Positions 11,209 through 22,009 of a stretch of DNA of 64,000 nucleotides are shown piece after piece. Within the stretch, counting starts at the first letter, position 1, and every line of letters starts with the position of its first letter. The stretch comes from Macrolepiota albuminosa (Eukaryota > Basidiomycota > Agaricomycetes > Agaricales > Agaricaceae). The stretch covers positions 372,001 through 436,000 of the forward strand of contig JAMWFC010000114.1 of the NCBI GenBank assembly GCA_027475525.1. Reading direction: 5' to 3'. A model generated the notes under the pieces. The model was not told the DNA's origin, made no database searches, and worked only from the letters and a program-made list of their open reading frames with translations. A program made the translations under genes and the position numbers.

Positions 11209-11406
11209 TGCACTCTTGCTTGTAGAAGCGGATACTGCTATGTATCAGATTTTTGTGCCTTGTAAACAAAAGTGATTTTCAACAATTCCATTGCACGTGA
11301 CTGTCACAAATCCGTTCCGATCATCCGCTGATGGCAGCAAGCTGCATCCGTCACATCAATCCGTCTCTGCATCCGTCACATCAATCCGTCTCTGCATCCA
11401 CCATTT

Positions 11407-14400
11407 TCACAGCGGATCTCTTGCAGTTTGGGGGGGAATAAAATCAGGAAGCACCCGCCTAAATTTATCAATTGCCATCGAGGCCAATTCTTGCCACATG
11501 GCCACCTTTTTGTGGGCATATGACTGGAGACCTCTTTTCTTCACTGACATACCACGCTTCGACCAAATATCTGCCTGGTTGAAGAAATACCGAACTGTCC
11601 ACTCCATTTCACTCGTGACAAGCTGACATTCCTCTGTCCATCTGCTGCGTTGTGCTCTAGCACGTAGATAATGAACACGATTAACTGAAGAGATATGTTC
11701 ACGAACGGATGTAATGATAACGGAAATGTTAACAAGAGGACTCACATTCAGAAATAGTTGCAGATTCATTTTCTGCATCAGAATTAGAGTGCCATATCCA
11801 AGATACCTTGATCCTTGATGAACCAGGAATGTTGGGATCTCGTATAGCTGTGCTTGCATTCAAATCCGCTTTCTGTAGAACTGGATACTTTCTCTGAATG
11901 CTGGGGTCCGATCCCAGTCGCAGCAGAGCACTGCGGCATCGTGCATAGGCACGAGCCTTCACCAGGATTGAGGCCTGGATTCTTTGAAGAGATGCGCGAG
12001 CTCGAGTTTTCACATTCTTGCTTGGGGCGACCCGGACGACGTGAGAATATAGGAATGATTTCTCTGCAATGAATTCCCGAAGGGCTTGCAGGAGCCTTTC
12101 AATTTGAATCAAGCGCAGATTGCGCTCTATCATTGTTAATGGTGAGACATTACCCATGATCATAGATGGGAAGGAGATTTCAAAATCTTCTGGAACAACT
12201 ACATCCGTTGGTTCAAGGTTATCCGCCGGCGGTACCAGCGGATCCGCTGGTTGTCCATCTTCCGCCATTTCATTGTCGTCAAAGGCTCCGGGAACTTCAT
12301 CCGGTTCCAGGGGGGCAGTCCGCCTTCCACCAGCAATGAACCCGCTCCTGTCCTGAGAAGCAGCAAGGACATTGAGTCGAACCCTTAATATTTCTCTTTC
12401 CGCCTCGACCTTTTGCCGATCATCATTGCTTGCATGCCGATTCAAACGGCGAACCTGGTCCTGAATTGCAATTCTGAGCTTCCAATTAGTGAAATAGTTT
12501 GGGCCATCAGCAATACACCTTACTGCTGCTCCTCAATGTCAAGGGCAAGTTGAATCCAGAAGGAATGAATATCCGTCGCTGCAACATCCGTTGAGTGGTT
12601 TCCACTGTCTGCTGCCATTCGGTCTTCACTTGCACTATTGAAGGTCATTGTACGAGCTTTCAGAATATCCATTGCTTTACGGTTTCCCTCCTCTCTGAGC
12701 CTTTCTGCCTTAGCTATTCCGGCTTCCCAGCTTGTTAGTAAATCCGTTGATATTCCGACGGATCGCTCGGTGAAATATTGAACGGCTGCATCTCTCATCT
12801 CAACAGCAGTCCTGTACTTTCGACATAGGAATGGAACCATGTCAAGCAGCTTCTTCCAGTTTGAGTCACACATGTGATCATCAAGGATTTCTGCCCGATG
12901 TGCCAAGGTAGCCGTACGGGCCATCTGTGAGACTTCATTTAGTGTAGACCAGAGACTTTCAATTATCTCCCCAGCCAAATGACCGGCCCCAGGAATGAAG
13001 GACGGGGCAAAGCGGAAAAAACAATCCTCCTTATGCCCATGGACATGAAGAAGTCCTATTGCAAAGTCCACGAGTAGATTATCTGGCAGGACTTCTCCGG
13101 CCTCGGCAAGCCGTTCAGAAAATTTGACACACCACTGGCATGCTATGTCATATACCAGTAGGAGACGCTGAATCCCATCCATGTTGGTCGTCTTAACTGC
13201 CCGTGTGATGGAAAAGTCTGTGTAAACCTGGCCTTCACCACGGGTCAAGTTTGTTACACTATTAGGAGCAAAGCAGCCGTGCCGTGTACATGCCGTTGCA
13301 ACAATACCAGTAATGTCGCATGACTTGTTCATCATCAGGGCCTTTTCAATAGCTTTGAATGTGTTTTCACAGCGGCTCCCTGGACAGCGGAGGTCCAGCG
13401 GACGGCCGACGGACAGGATTGAATTGATGAGCGGACGGCGGACAGGTAGAGTTAAAGAATGTCACTCACCGTTGGCTGTTCCTTTGCGCGCTTGAGATAG
13501 TGGGTGAGCTCATCCCTCCTGGCCATCATACCACCGCCTTCTGAATGCCATACATCATGAGCAGGATTAGAATGTCGGACGTGATCCGCCTTGAAGTTGC
13601 CGTCCATCATTAAAGAACGATTGAACTTCCACCGGACGGGATCTTCTTCCCAGTTGGATGGAAGATTGACTCCTGGTTGGGGACAAGTTGGACAGAATAT
13701 TGCAAGTTCACCACGGTCCGGCGCCATGGGATGCCTCGATTCATCATGGCCGAAGCCTGCCCACTTCAACTTCTTCAGCCACCGCCATGAACGAGAAAGT
13801 CGTCGTAGCTCGCGGTAAAGGTTATCCACCTCACCAGAAGATGCAATCGGGGAAGTTATTCTTGCAATTTTCTGCCAGTACTGGTAGGCGGATGCTTTGC
13901 ACTCTAGATTTGTCAGACGGAAGTCGTCCAGCACAGCCGTTGTAAAATATGTTTGTGTCCGATCAAATGTACTGGGGACCAGCTGCGAGCGGATGGTATC
14001 CTCCACCAAGACATCCATCCCAGAACACTCACATGAAATGACAGTGATGTAGTGTACTCCAGTTGTGTGAACAATCCGTTGTATTGGATTCCCAAAGCAA
14101 TCATATCTGTCCATACGGAACCCGTTCGTGGCTGGCCGATCTTCTGGAATATCTTCTATTGGCACATTATTCTCTGGGTCCTCTTGCTCTTCCTCTTCCA
14201 TGATTTGATCAAGGCTGGCATCCTGAAGTCTGCTCAGGAAATCTGAAGTCATGGATGGATGCGCTGCCGGATGTCCCGGATCGCTATCCGCTGATGGAAG
14301 TTCAACATCCAGTTGATATTCGAGTCGTAGAAACTCTTGCTCCTGAATGTCCTTTTTCCGCTCGTGGTCCTCAAGAGCCCTGACCCTGACCTTCCCTTGA

Positions 14401-15040
14401 TGACAGTTTGCATGCAATGAATTGTGTTGGATATAGAAATACCCTCCAGTATCCGACATATTCATTGGTTGGAAATACCTACCATTCCATACTTCAGGTC
14501 GGTGAAACGGGTTGGAGTCGTGCGTGCGGCGGAAACATCCGCGACAGAATATTCTTGACCCAACGCAATCACGGCATCGCCATCGTGCGAGGTAATGGTC
14601 AGGACAAGCAAGGCAATCAGTAACGTCATCCATTGATTCACGACCAAGCAATCCATTGAGCAACTGTGGAACATGGTTGATGAAGTCGTTAAGATAATCT
14701 GCCTGTGTCTATGTATGAACTTGAATAATTCGCTCTCAATAATAGCATACATTCAAATCACCTTTACATGCCTTATGGATACGGGCATTGTATCATCTAC
14801 ATCATCTACCGTTGGATTATTGTCCAAGTGTGCAAAGTTATCATCATCTGCAAATGCCGCAGATGGTGCACCAGTTACAATGGGAGCGGGACCCAGTGGT
14901 AGCCGTTGTGTTATGAGGACTGGCAACCCTCGTGTGTTCTGAGTGAGTCGTGTCCTTTCCTCAGCAAACGGGATGAGGTCCCTTTGTCTGATGACTGTTG
15001 TTTTTGGTCGCTTGCGTTTCTTTAGAGAGTTCAGGTTCAT
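11407..15040 (-). CDS. KDZ-family transposase with CxC2 cysteine cluster
   Basis: Five exons encode about 1,100 residues. The N-terminus (MNLNSLKKRKRPKTT, then DLIPFAEE) is followed by the CxC2-like cluster (CLACPDHYLARWRCRDC, then CRGC and NPFHRPEVW). Next comes GNFKADH and the nuclease core with candidate catalytic acids: Asp in CDITGIVATACTRHGCF, Asp in LLVYDIACQWC, and Glu in GEIIESLWS. The C-terminal helical part (RARAYARCRSALLRLG, then RVHYLRARAQRSRWTEE) is also typical. Intron junctions are canonical near 12524/12483 and 11744/11686; the one near 13470/13365 may use GTGACA. KDZ enzymes are DDE-type transposases that cut and join DNA. All domains are present without stops, so this copy may be active. 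It is transcribed divergently from the gene at 15283. Confidence 0.9.
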
Positions 15041-15282
15041 GATCAAAATATCTATGGCCAGGACCTAGCCATTGTACGGGATATCTAATGAGACCGCTCA
15101 TCGATATCGGCAATATGCCCCAATTTGGACGGGCCGGATACCAGCGGACAGCGGACCCTATCCGTCGAAGACAAACGGAATCCGTTTGTCATCAACGGAC
15201 ACTGAACGGAAAATCTATATTTTATCATGTGATCCTTCGGTTGAGAACTGTGTGGTTGCAGAAAATTATATTGTCTACAAAC
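15041..15282. promoter_or_regulatory. Divergent promoter between transposase and neighbour gene, rich in CGGA/TCCG words
   Basis: This 242-bp gap separates two head-to-head start codons. About nine CGGA or TCCG words lie between 15125 and 15215. The palindrome CAAACGGAATCCGTTTG at 15172-15188 has 8-bp arms and contains CGG-N3-CCG, the half-site layout recognised by fungal Zn2Cys6 proteins. The element also encodes a Zn2Cys6 protein (17689-19584), so autoregulation is plausible but unproven. Confidence 0.5.
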
Positions 15283-17584
15283 ATGTCTGCCCTCCTGCAA
15301 CCGCCTGAACCAATATTTTCACCAAAGAAAAGACGAGTGGAACCGATATTTACAGCGGAAGAAAGATCTATCTTTGAACCATACAAGGAACTCTACCGCT
15401 CCTCAACTACTCCTCAAGCTCGGACTGCTATCTTGAAGGATAAAATCCTAACGGATATTTTCAACTACTGGGCCACTAAGGGGACAGAGCCAAAGACAGG
15501 GGAAGAGTGGGCAGAGAGAATCAAAGTAGGTACAGCAACTCATTGCAAAGAACTAGACATCATTTGCTTGAATAGAAGGTTGTCCAGTATATCAAGAATT
15601 GCTGGCGCCCTTATTACCAGCATAAAGATCCAAAGGTGCTCCTGAAAACTTCACTGCGAGATGTTGTCCGGCAGACAATGGCAAAGGAGATAAACGAGGA
15701 GATCCAGAACTTGTTGAGGGGTAAGGATCACAACGCCTCGGGATTGGATGCATTTGCACAATATAATGTGGCTGTCAAAAATGTTATGCATCAACTCACA
15801 CCGCAGGAGGAAAGTCGTTTACGGAAGATGGCGGCAGAATGGAGCGAAAAAGGAAATCCGCCAGAAATTCAGCGCAAGTTGGTACTGCTTCCGTCCCCCA
15901 TCCGTCCTCTATTCGTTGTACATCCGTCCGCTTGATTCCGCTTTCTAATCGTTGTCTCTCCAGGAAGGCCCGAAAGCACGGTTTGAAGCGTGTGGACGAT
16001 GCAGATGTGCTTCGATTTAGAGAGATGGGCATGTTGAGTTGGACTGTTGTTGGTTGGTATGCAGATGAAGGCATGACTATTAGAATGTATGTGGTGCCAT
16101 CATTCTTTAAACAATTTTGACACCAATTATAGTCATGACAATATGTCATACTTGACCCATGCTAACCGACCTACCTTTCAAGACTCCTTTCCTGACCTTG
16201 TTAGTGACCTCAACAAGAAGATGATGGATTACATGTCTGCTCTTCTTGGTAGAGACATGCCGTCCAACATGCAATCACCCCATGATTTGACTCCTCCTAT
16301 CCTTACACGCCATGACCTCATCCTTGATCTGGATAGGGATGGATTCCCAATATTACCAGCAGATCCAGGACCAAATATATTTCAAACTCGGGCAGAATTG
16401 GAAATGCTTGTCCGGGACTATCTAAATACTCATTACAGTGAATCCTAGTTTTCTCCACCTTTGCTCATCATCTGATCACCCCATCAGAAATTGCGTCTGG
16501 TTACCGTTATGAATCTGCTCCTTACAAGGCAGTGAGGACCAATGATCAGCAATTCATACATTCAAGGTATCTTCCAGAGGGTCTGATATTCCAAGATCCT
16601 CATAATCTTGGTCGGCCTGAGCTATTGCGTCTGCTGAACTTCTGGAGAGACCGTCAAGGACAGTATGGATCCGGTGATACCTTCCGCTGGACGGTTTATC
16701 TCAACCGTCACAAGCAGCCAGTAGCTGCCGAGTACGGCACCCGAGCTGATCGTGAAAAAAATGCGGCAGCAGCAGCAGCACGTAAGGCTACACGCAAAAA
16801 TGGAGGGAAAAATCGGAAACAGAGGCCAACACCATCAGCGGTAGTCGATGGCAACAGTAGGACCATTGCTAATGATGGAGCCGCTGATGGCGGATCCGCT
16901 TTAGTCACCGGATCTGCGGTAGTCGATGGCAACAGTAGGACCATTGCTAATGATGGAGCCGCTGATGGCGGATCCGCTTTAGTCACCGGATCTGCAGCCA
17001 ACTTGGAGTGGCAACGGGGGCCTACACTTCCCCTGTCACCTAGCGTACCACACACACCACTGCCTGACTTACAGGAGGAACCTCCTGTCTTGCGCTCACC
17101 GCACACTCCCCAGCCTCAGCGCCACAACAGATCCACGGTTCACAACGAATCCCGACCAAATGTATCAGCTTCCGCTCACGACGAGTCCGCTCTCGACGAA
17201 TCCGTTCATGACGGATGTGTTGATGATACAGCAGTGGTAGATGCCACTACCATCCACCTCTTACAACAAAGAGGATGGAGCCATCCAGACCCTCCAATTA
17301 ATGGCCCTAGTGATGGTTCCCCTAGATATAGAGTGTCAAGAAGGGTGCTCGACATTCTTCAAGATGAGGACAATGACCAATTTGAAGGTGAGGGAAGGCC
17401 GGCATTACAAAACCAAAAGAAGCGCAAGGCATTGCCTAACCAATTGTCAACAAATTCCAAGCGACCCCGCAAGTCTCAAGCACAAATGTTACAGGAGGAT
17501 GCAGCTCGATACATTGATATGTCTACACCAGCAAAAAGGAGTAGCAGCCGCACTAAGGTCATTCGACCAGTCCGCCGTCATTGA
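15283..17584 (+). CDS. KDZ-element gene of unknown function, Ser/Arg/Ala-rich C-terminus
   Basis: ATG at 15283 (MSALLQPPEPIF) begins a five-exon gene of about 690 residues. Introns follow AERIK (GTAGGT...AATAG), near 15882 (GTACTG...CTCCAG), 16086 (GTATGT...TTATAG) and 16442 (GTGAAT...ATCAG); all keep frame. The folded part (residues 1 to about 430) includes LRKMAAEWSEKGNP, MLSWTVVGWYADEG and DTFRWTVYLNRHKQPVAAEYGTR. It resembles a lineage-expanded mushroom family of unknown role that I cannot name. The C-terminal third is low complexity, with a 26-residue tandem repeat (AVVDGNSRTIANDGAA...) and basic patches (KKRKALPN, SKRPRKS) that look like nuclear signals. Its divergent position next to the transposase suggests co-expression. 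Confidence 0.7.
16838..16993 (+). repeat. In-frame tandem duplication, 2 x 78 bp
   Basis: The 78 bp at 16838-16915 recur at 16916-16993 and add 26 codons to the unknown KDZ-element gene. Only a few bases differ between copies. Confidence 0.85.
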
Positions 17585-17688
17585 TGTGGGGAAGGGGGGA
17601 ATGTTATATTACATTTTGTAAACTATAGGGTTACAAAAATGTACGAATGTGTGTCATAATGAAAAAAAAAATATGTGATTGTCCATCT

Positions 17689-19584
17689 TCACTTCTCTTC
17701 TGTTGCCTTCCGTCTCTCAGTAAGCCGACTGGATGATCGGGTCCGTTGCATCGGCGGCCGACTACTTCGGGAGTTGCTGCGAGCCCGTCCCCTTGGGCCA
17801 GGGAGAGGGTCCTCGGCAGGGACTGGGACGGAAGATGGTTGAGGGGGTGACGGAGATGTTCGTGCGGGAGTCGTCCCTGAGGATGTTTGTTGAAGCGGGG
17901 ACGGAGCGACGGTGAGAGCGGATAAGTCAGCGGCGTGATGGGATTGGTCAGTGGCGAGGGCAGAGGTGTCACCAGTGGGAACGGATATGTCAGCAGTGGC
18001 AGGGGATTGGTCAGCGATGGGGTCAGGAGTGGTTTCTTCCTCTTCAACGATGGGTCCAAGTCCACTGTGCCCTGTTGGATGCACTGCCACATCATCCTGA
18101 GCTGACGGACTGGAGGGACGGGTAGAGATGTGAAGTTGATTCTGCAAAGTGTCAACCACACCCCAAATATTGCGGATCTGCTCTTCCGTCTGACGGATAC
18201 GTCCGGCGTGGTCTTCAAGTGTCTCACCCGCAAGAGAAACATTCGTTTGCAGGGTTTCTATGCGGCCACCGAGCGTGTCGACCTGAGTCTGGTAGCGACG
18301 GAAGAAGTCCTCAATACGCGGTAACCAGCTCGCCTCAGCCATGACAAACCCGTCCCGCACCTGCTCCCCAACATTCCGCAATGCTTCCTGGAACCCATTC
18401 TCCATCCTGTCCAAACGGCTCTCCACCCCTGCCATTACACCAGCCACAATGTCCTCACTGTGGCTAGACTCCATTGCCTGCTCCTTGCCCTTTCCCTTGA
18501 CCGGAAGAGGGTCCGCTGGGCGGTTGGAGGTCGACGGTTGGGATGGACGGACGGACGGTTTTGATGGTCCCGCGATTGGACTGGTTGGTTCATCTGCTAA
18601 CTATTGGTTAGCTATTTGAGCAGGAAAAGAGTTTCATACCGTCATCACTCTCAATAATCGTCACTGACTTCTTTCTCAGTGGTTTTTTCCCCTTTCCCTT
18701 GTTGCTGGGCTTGACGGTTTTCTTGACAATCGTCAGGCTGCATGTTCGTTTGCGAATGAGCCGGCAGGGATCGCATGCGGTGCCGCCCTTTGTCCTGACA
18801 CACTGTAGCCGCTTACTTGCGCAATATTGGCAAGGGGGGTTGATGTGCTGACCCTCGCGACGAGGTGCTGTCCTCAGATACCTGCCCAACAGCATCCCTC
18901 CAGTAATTTCCCCCTTCGGTATTCTGCCCTCTTGTTCTTCCTCTTCCTCTTCCTCTTCATCCTCGTCCTCATCCTCGTCCTCCTGCTCCTTCTGTCGACG
19001 ATAGGTACCAGGAGGAGGTTGACCAATATAGGTCACCCGTTTTGGCTTCTTGGGATTTGGCGACGGACCAGACAAATCTCCTGCCGCTGGAGGACTCGGT
19101 CGTTTTCTCTTCTTCGGAATCGGTGACGGACCAGACAAATCTCCTGCTGCTGGCCTATGACCTATCCGGTCTTCTCGTGCCGGTGCCGTCGACGGACCGG
19201 CCTCGGTCGACGGATCAGGTCGTTCTTTGCCCCCACTTGGTTCCTCCCCCCTTCCGCTCCTCTGGGTCCATTTCTTCGCAGCGTCCTTCAACCGCCTGGT
19301 CATATCCTCGTCAGAAAGCTTGCTCTGGAGTAGCGGGATAACTTTGTTGATGAAACTTCTCCTGGCATCAAGGAGGAGTTTCTTGTCATCCTTGACGTCC
19401 CTAACCTTGAACCACATGTCAATCTACAGGACGACTATTAGTGCATGTCTATTAGGCAGGAGTGCTTGTATCTTACCAGGTCCTTCTGCTGTGCTTTGAG
19501 TTGTCGCAGGTCTCCTCTGAGAGCAAGGTATAATACTCGAACATCCGCGTCAACGACCCGTTGGTGGAGTTCTTCGTTAGACAT
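17689..19584 (-). CDS. KDZ-element Zn2Cys6 cluster and coiled-coil protein
   Basis: Three exons, about 600 residues. Exon 1 is MSNEELHQRVVDADVRVLY through QQKDL, with donor GTAAGA and acceptor CTGTAG; exon 2 starts IDMWFKVRDVK. Exon 2 joins exon 3 (EPTSPIAGPSKPS) through GTATGA...GCAG in frame. Residues near 215-245 hold a cysteine cluster CX2CX6CX8CX2CX7C (CQYCASKRLQC, then CDPCRLIRKRTC), within the Zn(II)2Cys6 pattern of fungal DNA-binding proteins, flanked by acidic (EDEDEDEDEEEEE) and basic (KGKGKKPLRKK) runs. Exon 3 encodes a long heptad region (RLDRMENGFQEALRNVGEQV, then IETLQTNVSLAGETLEDHAGR), likely a dimerisation coiled coil, and a Ser/Arg-rich tail. The cluster is central rather than N-terminal, as in several uncharacterised mushroom proteins. 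I infer a DNA-binding regulator of the element. Confidence 0.7.
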
Positions 19585-19780
19585 GGCGGATGGAGGATTA
19601 AAGAAACGGACGAGAACTTTACACGAAGCAAGTTCTGAAAATAGATATCATGTGACCCTGTTTAAGTTACAAAAGAAGTTTGATTTATTGCTTGACAAAA
19701 CCTTACTTTGTTTATCTTACAGTTTAGTAAATAACAATTAGCTAAGCAGGCCAAAAAAGGCAAACGTCTTAATGTTCATT

Positions 19781-19859
19781 GCACTAAGCAGGAGTCGAAC
19801 CCACCTACTGCAACACACAATAAACAACAATGGATAATATTCCACTAGACCATCAATGC
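19781..19859 (-). other. tRNA-Gly-like module 9
   Basis: The minus strand shows a 7-bp acceptor stem (GCATTGA with TTAGTGC, wobbles allowed), A box TGGTCTAGTGG, T-stem GTGGG/CCTGC and B box GGTTCGACTCC, then a 6-T run (19753-19758). The 5' half resembles tRNA-Gly. No clear anticodon stem is seen. Confidence 0.7.
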
Positions 19860-19994
19860 TTACTGTATACTGCTATAGTCTAAATAGATATCATGTCACT
19901 CTGTTTAAATTAGGACCTTACTTTGTTTATTATACTGTGTAGTAAATAACAATTAGCTAAGCGGTCAAAAATTGCAAACGTTTTAATGTTTATT

Positions 19995-20073
19995 GCACCA
20001 AGCAGGAGTCGAACCCACCTACTGCAACACACAATGAAGACCAATGGATAATATTCCACTAGATTATCAATGC
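19995..20073 (-). other. tRNA-Gly-like module 10
   Basis: The layout and 79-nt length are those of module 9. The acceptor stem GCATTGA/TTGGTGC pairs with wobbles, the A box is weakened (TAATCTAGTGG), and B box GGTTCGACTCC is intact. A 5-T run follows (19967-19971). Confidence 0.65.
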
Positions 20074-20192
20074 TTACTGTACACTGCTATAGTCTAAATA
20101 GATATCATGTCACTATGTTTAAATTAGGACCTTACTTTGTTTATCATACTGTGTAGTAAATAACAATTAGCTAAAAACAGTGAGACAAAAAT

Positions 20193-20270
20193 GCACTAGT
20201 AGGAATCGAACCCGTCTACTGCAAGACATAATAAAGACCAATGGATAATATTCCACTAGACCACCAATGC
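20193..20270 (-). other. tRNA-Gly-like module 11
   Basis: GCATTGG pairs with CTAGTGC over 7 bp, A box TGGTCTAGTGG and B box GGTTCGATTCC match consensus, and a 5-T run follows almost at once (20187-20191). The T-stem has two mismatches. Confidence 0.65.
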
Positions 20271-20350
20271 TTACTTTATATTGCTATAATGTAAATAAAC
20301 ATCAGTCTATTCTTCTGTGTGTGGTCAAAAATATTTGAGTTCGATCTCAA

Positions 20351-20429
20351 TAGACTAGAGGGAGTCGAACCCACCTAATGCAAGATACAAGGAATACCAA
20401 TGAGAAATATTCCACTACACCACAAATGC
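20351..20429 (-). other. tRNA-like module 12
   Basis: A box TGGTGTAGTGG and B box GGTTCGACTCC are intact, and a 5-T run follows (20327-20331). The acceptor stem no longer pairs. Confidence 0.55.
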
Positions 20430-20646
20430 TTCATGTATAATGCTATGGTGTAAATCAATATCAGTCCAATATTCCGCTACAAACCATGGTTTTCCTCTTT
20501 CCTGTATACTTCTATGGTGTAAATAAATATCAGTCTAATATTGTCAATTCAATACATATGCACCAGTTGCAGTAAAATCTCTATCCGTTCAAATTCTGTA
20601 TGGGTCCGTTTGTGCACTACATGAACACCGTCCTGACTTGTAGCAA

Positions 20647-20728
20647 GCGCCTGTGGTACAATGGAATATTCATCAATTGATATTTCATATTGTGCACAAG
20701 AAGTGGGTTCGACTCCCACTAGTTCACA
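20647..20728 (+). other. tRNA-like module 3, right TIR copy
   Basis: Mirror copy of 7624-7704, with A box TGGTACAATGG and B box GGTTCGACTCC within a fully paired T-stem. Confidence 0.65.
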
Positions 20729-21107
20729 TTATATAATAGCAGCAGGCCGCTGACGTCCGCTAGCGTCATGAATTTGATCCGTTGAAAACTCCAGAGATTT
20801 CTGCAGTGGCATAAGATGGACGAGTTCGCGCATGTGTTCATTCAGTGCTCATGACAAGTTGATAATGCACTGTGGCTGACTACCTCTGTGCTGATCTTTG
20901 TAAAAAAAAAGTAGTCAGCCCTGGTGTATCGTCACTTGTCATGAGCGCTGGAATGATCTCATGTGTCAACTCCTCCATCCTATCCCGCTTCAGTAATTCC
21001 TAGAGTTTTGGTCAGATCCACTACCACAGGCGCATACTCCAGGTCAGTACAATGTATATGTAGAGCAAAAATGCACCCATATAAAAACACAGCATTAGTC
21101 CCTGTTA

Positions 21108-21185
21108 AGGTGAAGTAGGAGTAGAACCCACCACTGTACACAATATTGAATATCAATAAATGAATATTCCACTGAACCACTGGGA
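21108..21185 (-). other. tRNA-like module 2, right TIR copy
   Basis: Mirror copy of 7167-7243. It differs in the A box region (TGGTTCAGTGG here), which shows that the TIR copies have begun to diverge. Confidence 0.55.
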
Positions 21186-21574
21186 CTGGTTGCACCGCTG
21201 ATGTCAGCTGGCTCACATGCCGACGTCAGCTACCGTCTGCTACCGTCCGCTGGCATGCCAGCAGACAGCGGACACTCACGCACCCTCTTCCGCCCTTGCC
21301 CCTCTTTCTCCCCAGTGCCATCCTCTCCACTCCCCACACTACCTCACACGCCACCCCCGTCCACCACATGCACCCCGATTCCCTCCTCGCCCCTGACCTG
21401 ATGTCCGACGTCTGCTACGTCCGCTGGGGTACCAGCGGACACCCACGCTCCTCCCCTTCCCCCTTCCCCCTCTTTCTCCCCACCCCCATCCCTCTTCCGC
21501 CACCCCCCACGCTCTCCGAGACGCCACCCCATGCGGCGGACACCCACGCACCCCGTTTCCTTCTCTCCCGCCCT

Positions 21575-21785
21575 GATGCCGGACGATGCCGGACGATGCC
21601 GGGGGTTGCCGACGGATTCCCGTGGATTCCGACGGATACCAGCGGATATCCGGCGGATGCCGACGGATGCACGACGGATGCCGACGGATGCCGACGGATG
21701 CCAGCGGGTCACGACGGCTGCCGGCGAACTCCGACGGATGCCAGCTGATGGCCAGCTGATGGCCAGCTGATGGCTGCTGATGCCA
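21575..21785. repeat. Subterminal GACGGATGCC-type short repeats, right
   Basis: Inverse copy of the array at 6575-6790, with GACGGATGCC units and three GCCAGCTGATG units. It carries one extra GCCGGACGAT repeat compared with the left side. Confidence 0.7.
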
Positions 21786-21931
21786 ACGCCCCTTTCAGGC
21801 CACGAAAACTCTTTTGGGAGGTATGCCACCCCCCTTCCACCTCAAAAAATCCATACGGGAACCTGCAGAAACGTAGGTGGGCGTCCGTTCATTGTGTTAT
21901 CCGACCTTTGAATCTATCCGTTAGTAACGGA

Positions 21932-22009
21932 CCTGTGGTGCAACGGTTAAATGTGCGTTCCGTTGCTGGAGGCTTTCCCAAGGCCGGGGGTTCGATTCCC
22001 CCCCACAGG
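21932..22009 (+). other. tRNA-like module 1, right TIR copy
   Basis: Mirror copy of 6353-6430. It has 7-bp acceptor stem CCTGTGG/CCACAGG, perfect T-stem GGGGG/CCCCC, A box TGGTGCAACGG, B box GGTTCGATTCC, and a 6-T run at 22036-22041. Confidence 0.75.

Larger units (their letters stand above)
19625..20190. repeat. About 200-bp tandem units each carrying a tRNA-Gly-like module
   Basis: The sequence between modules repeats as well: TAGATATCATGTCAC, ACCTTACTTTGTTTAT and AGTAAATAACAATTAGCTAA recur in two to three successive units. Module starts are 214, 198 and 158 bp apart, so the tRNA-like sequence was amplified together with its spacer. Confidence 0.7.

Noticed and set aside
9166..19584. A TET/JBP dioxygenase in the KDZ cargo
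   Set aside because: I searched by eye for HxD...H and related segments in all four genes and found none. The literature link between KDZ and TET/JBP does not show in this copy.
19781..20429. A CRISPR-like array of four regularly spaced repeats
   Set aside because: Repeat length, variable spacing of 158-214 bp, eukaryotic context and tRNA structure exclude CRISPR.
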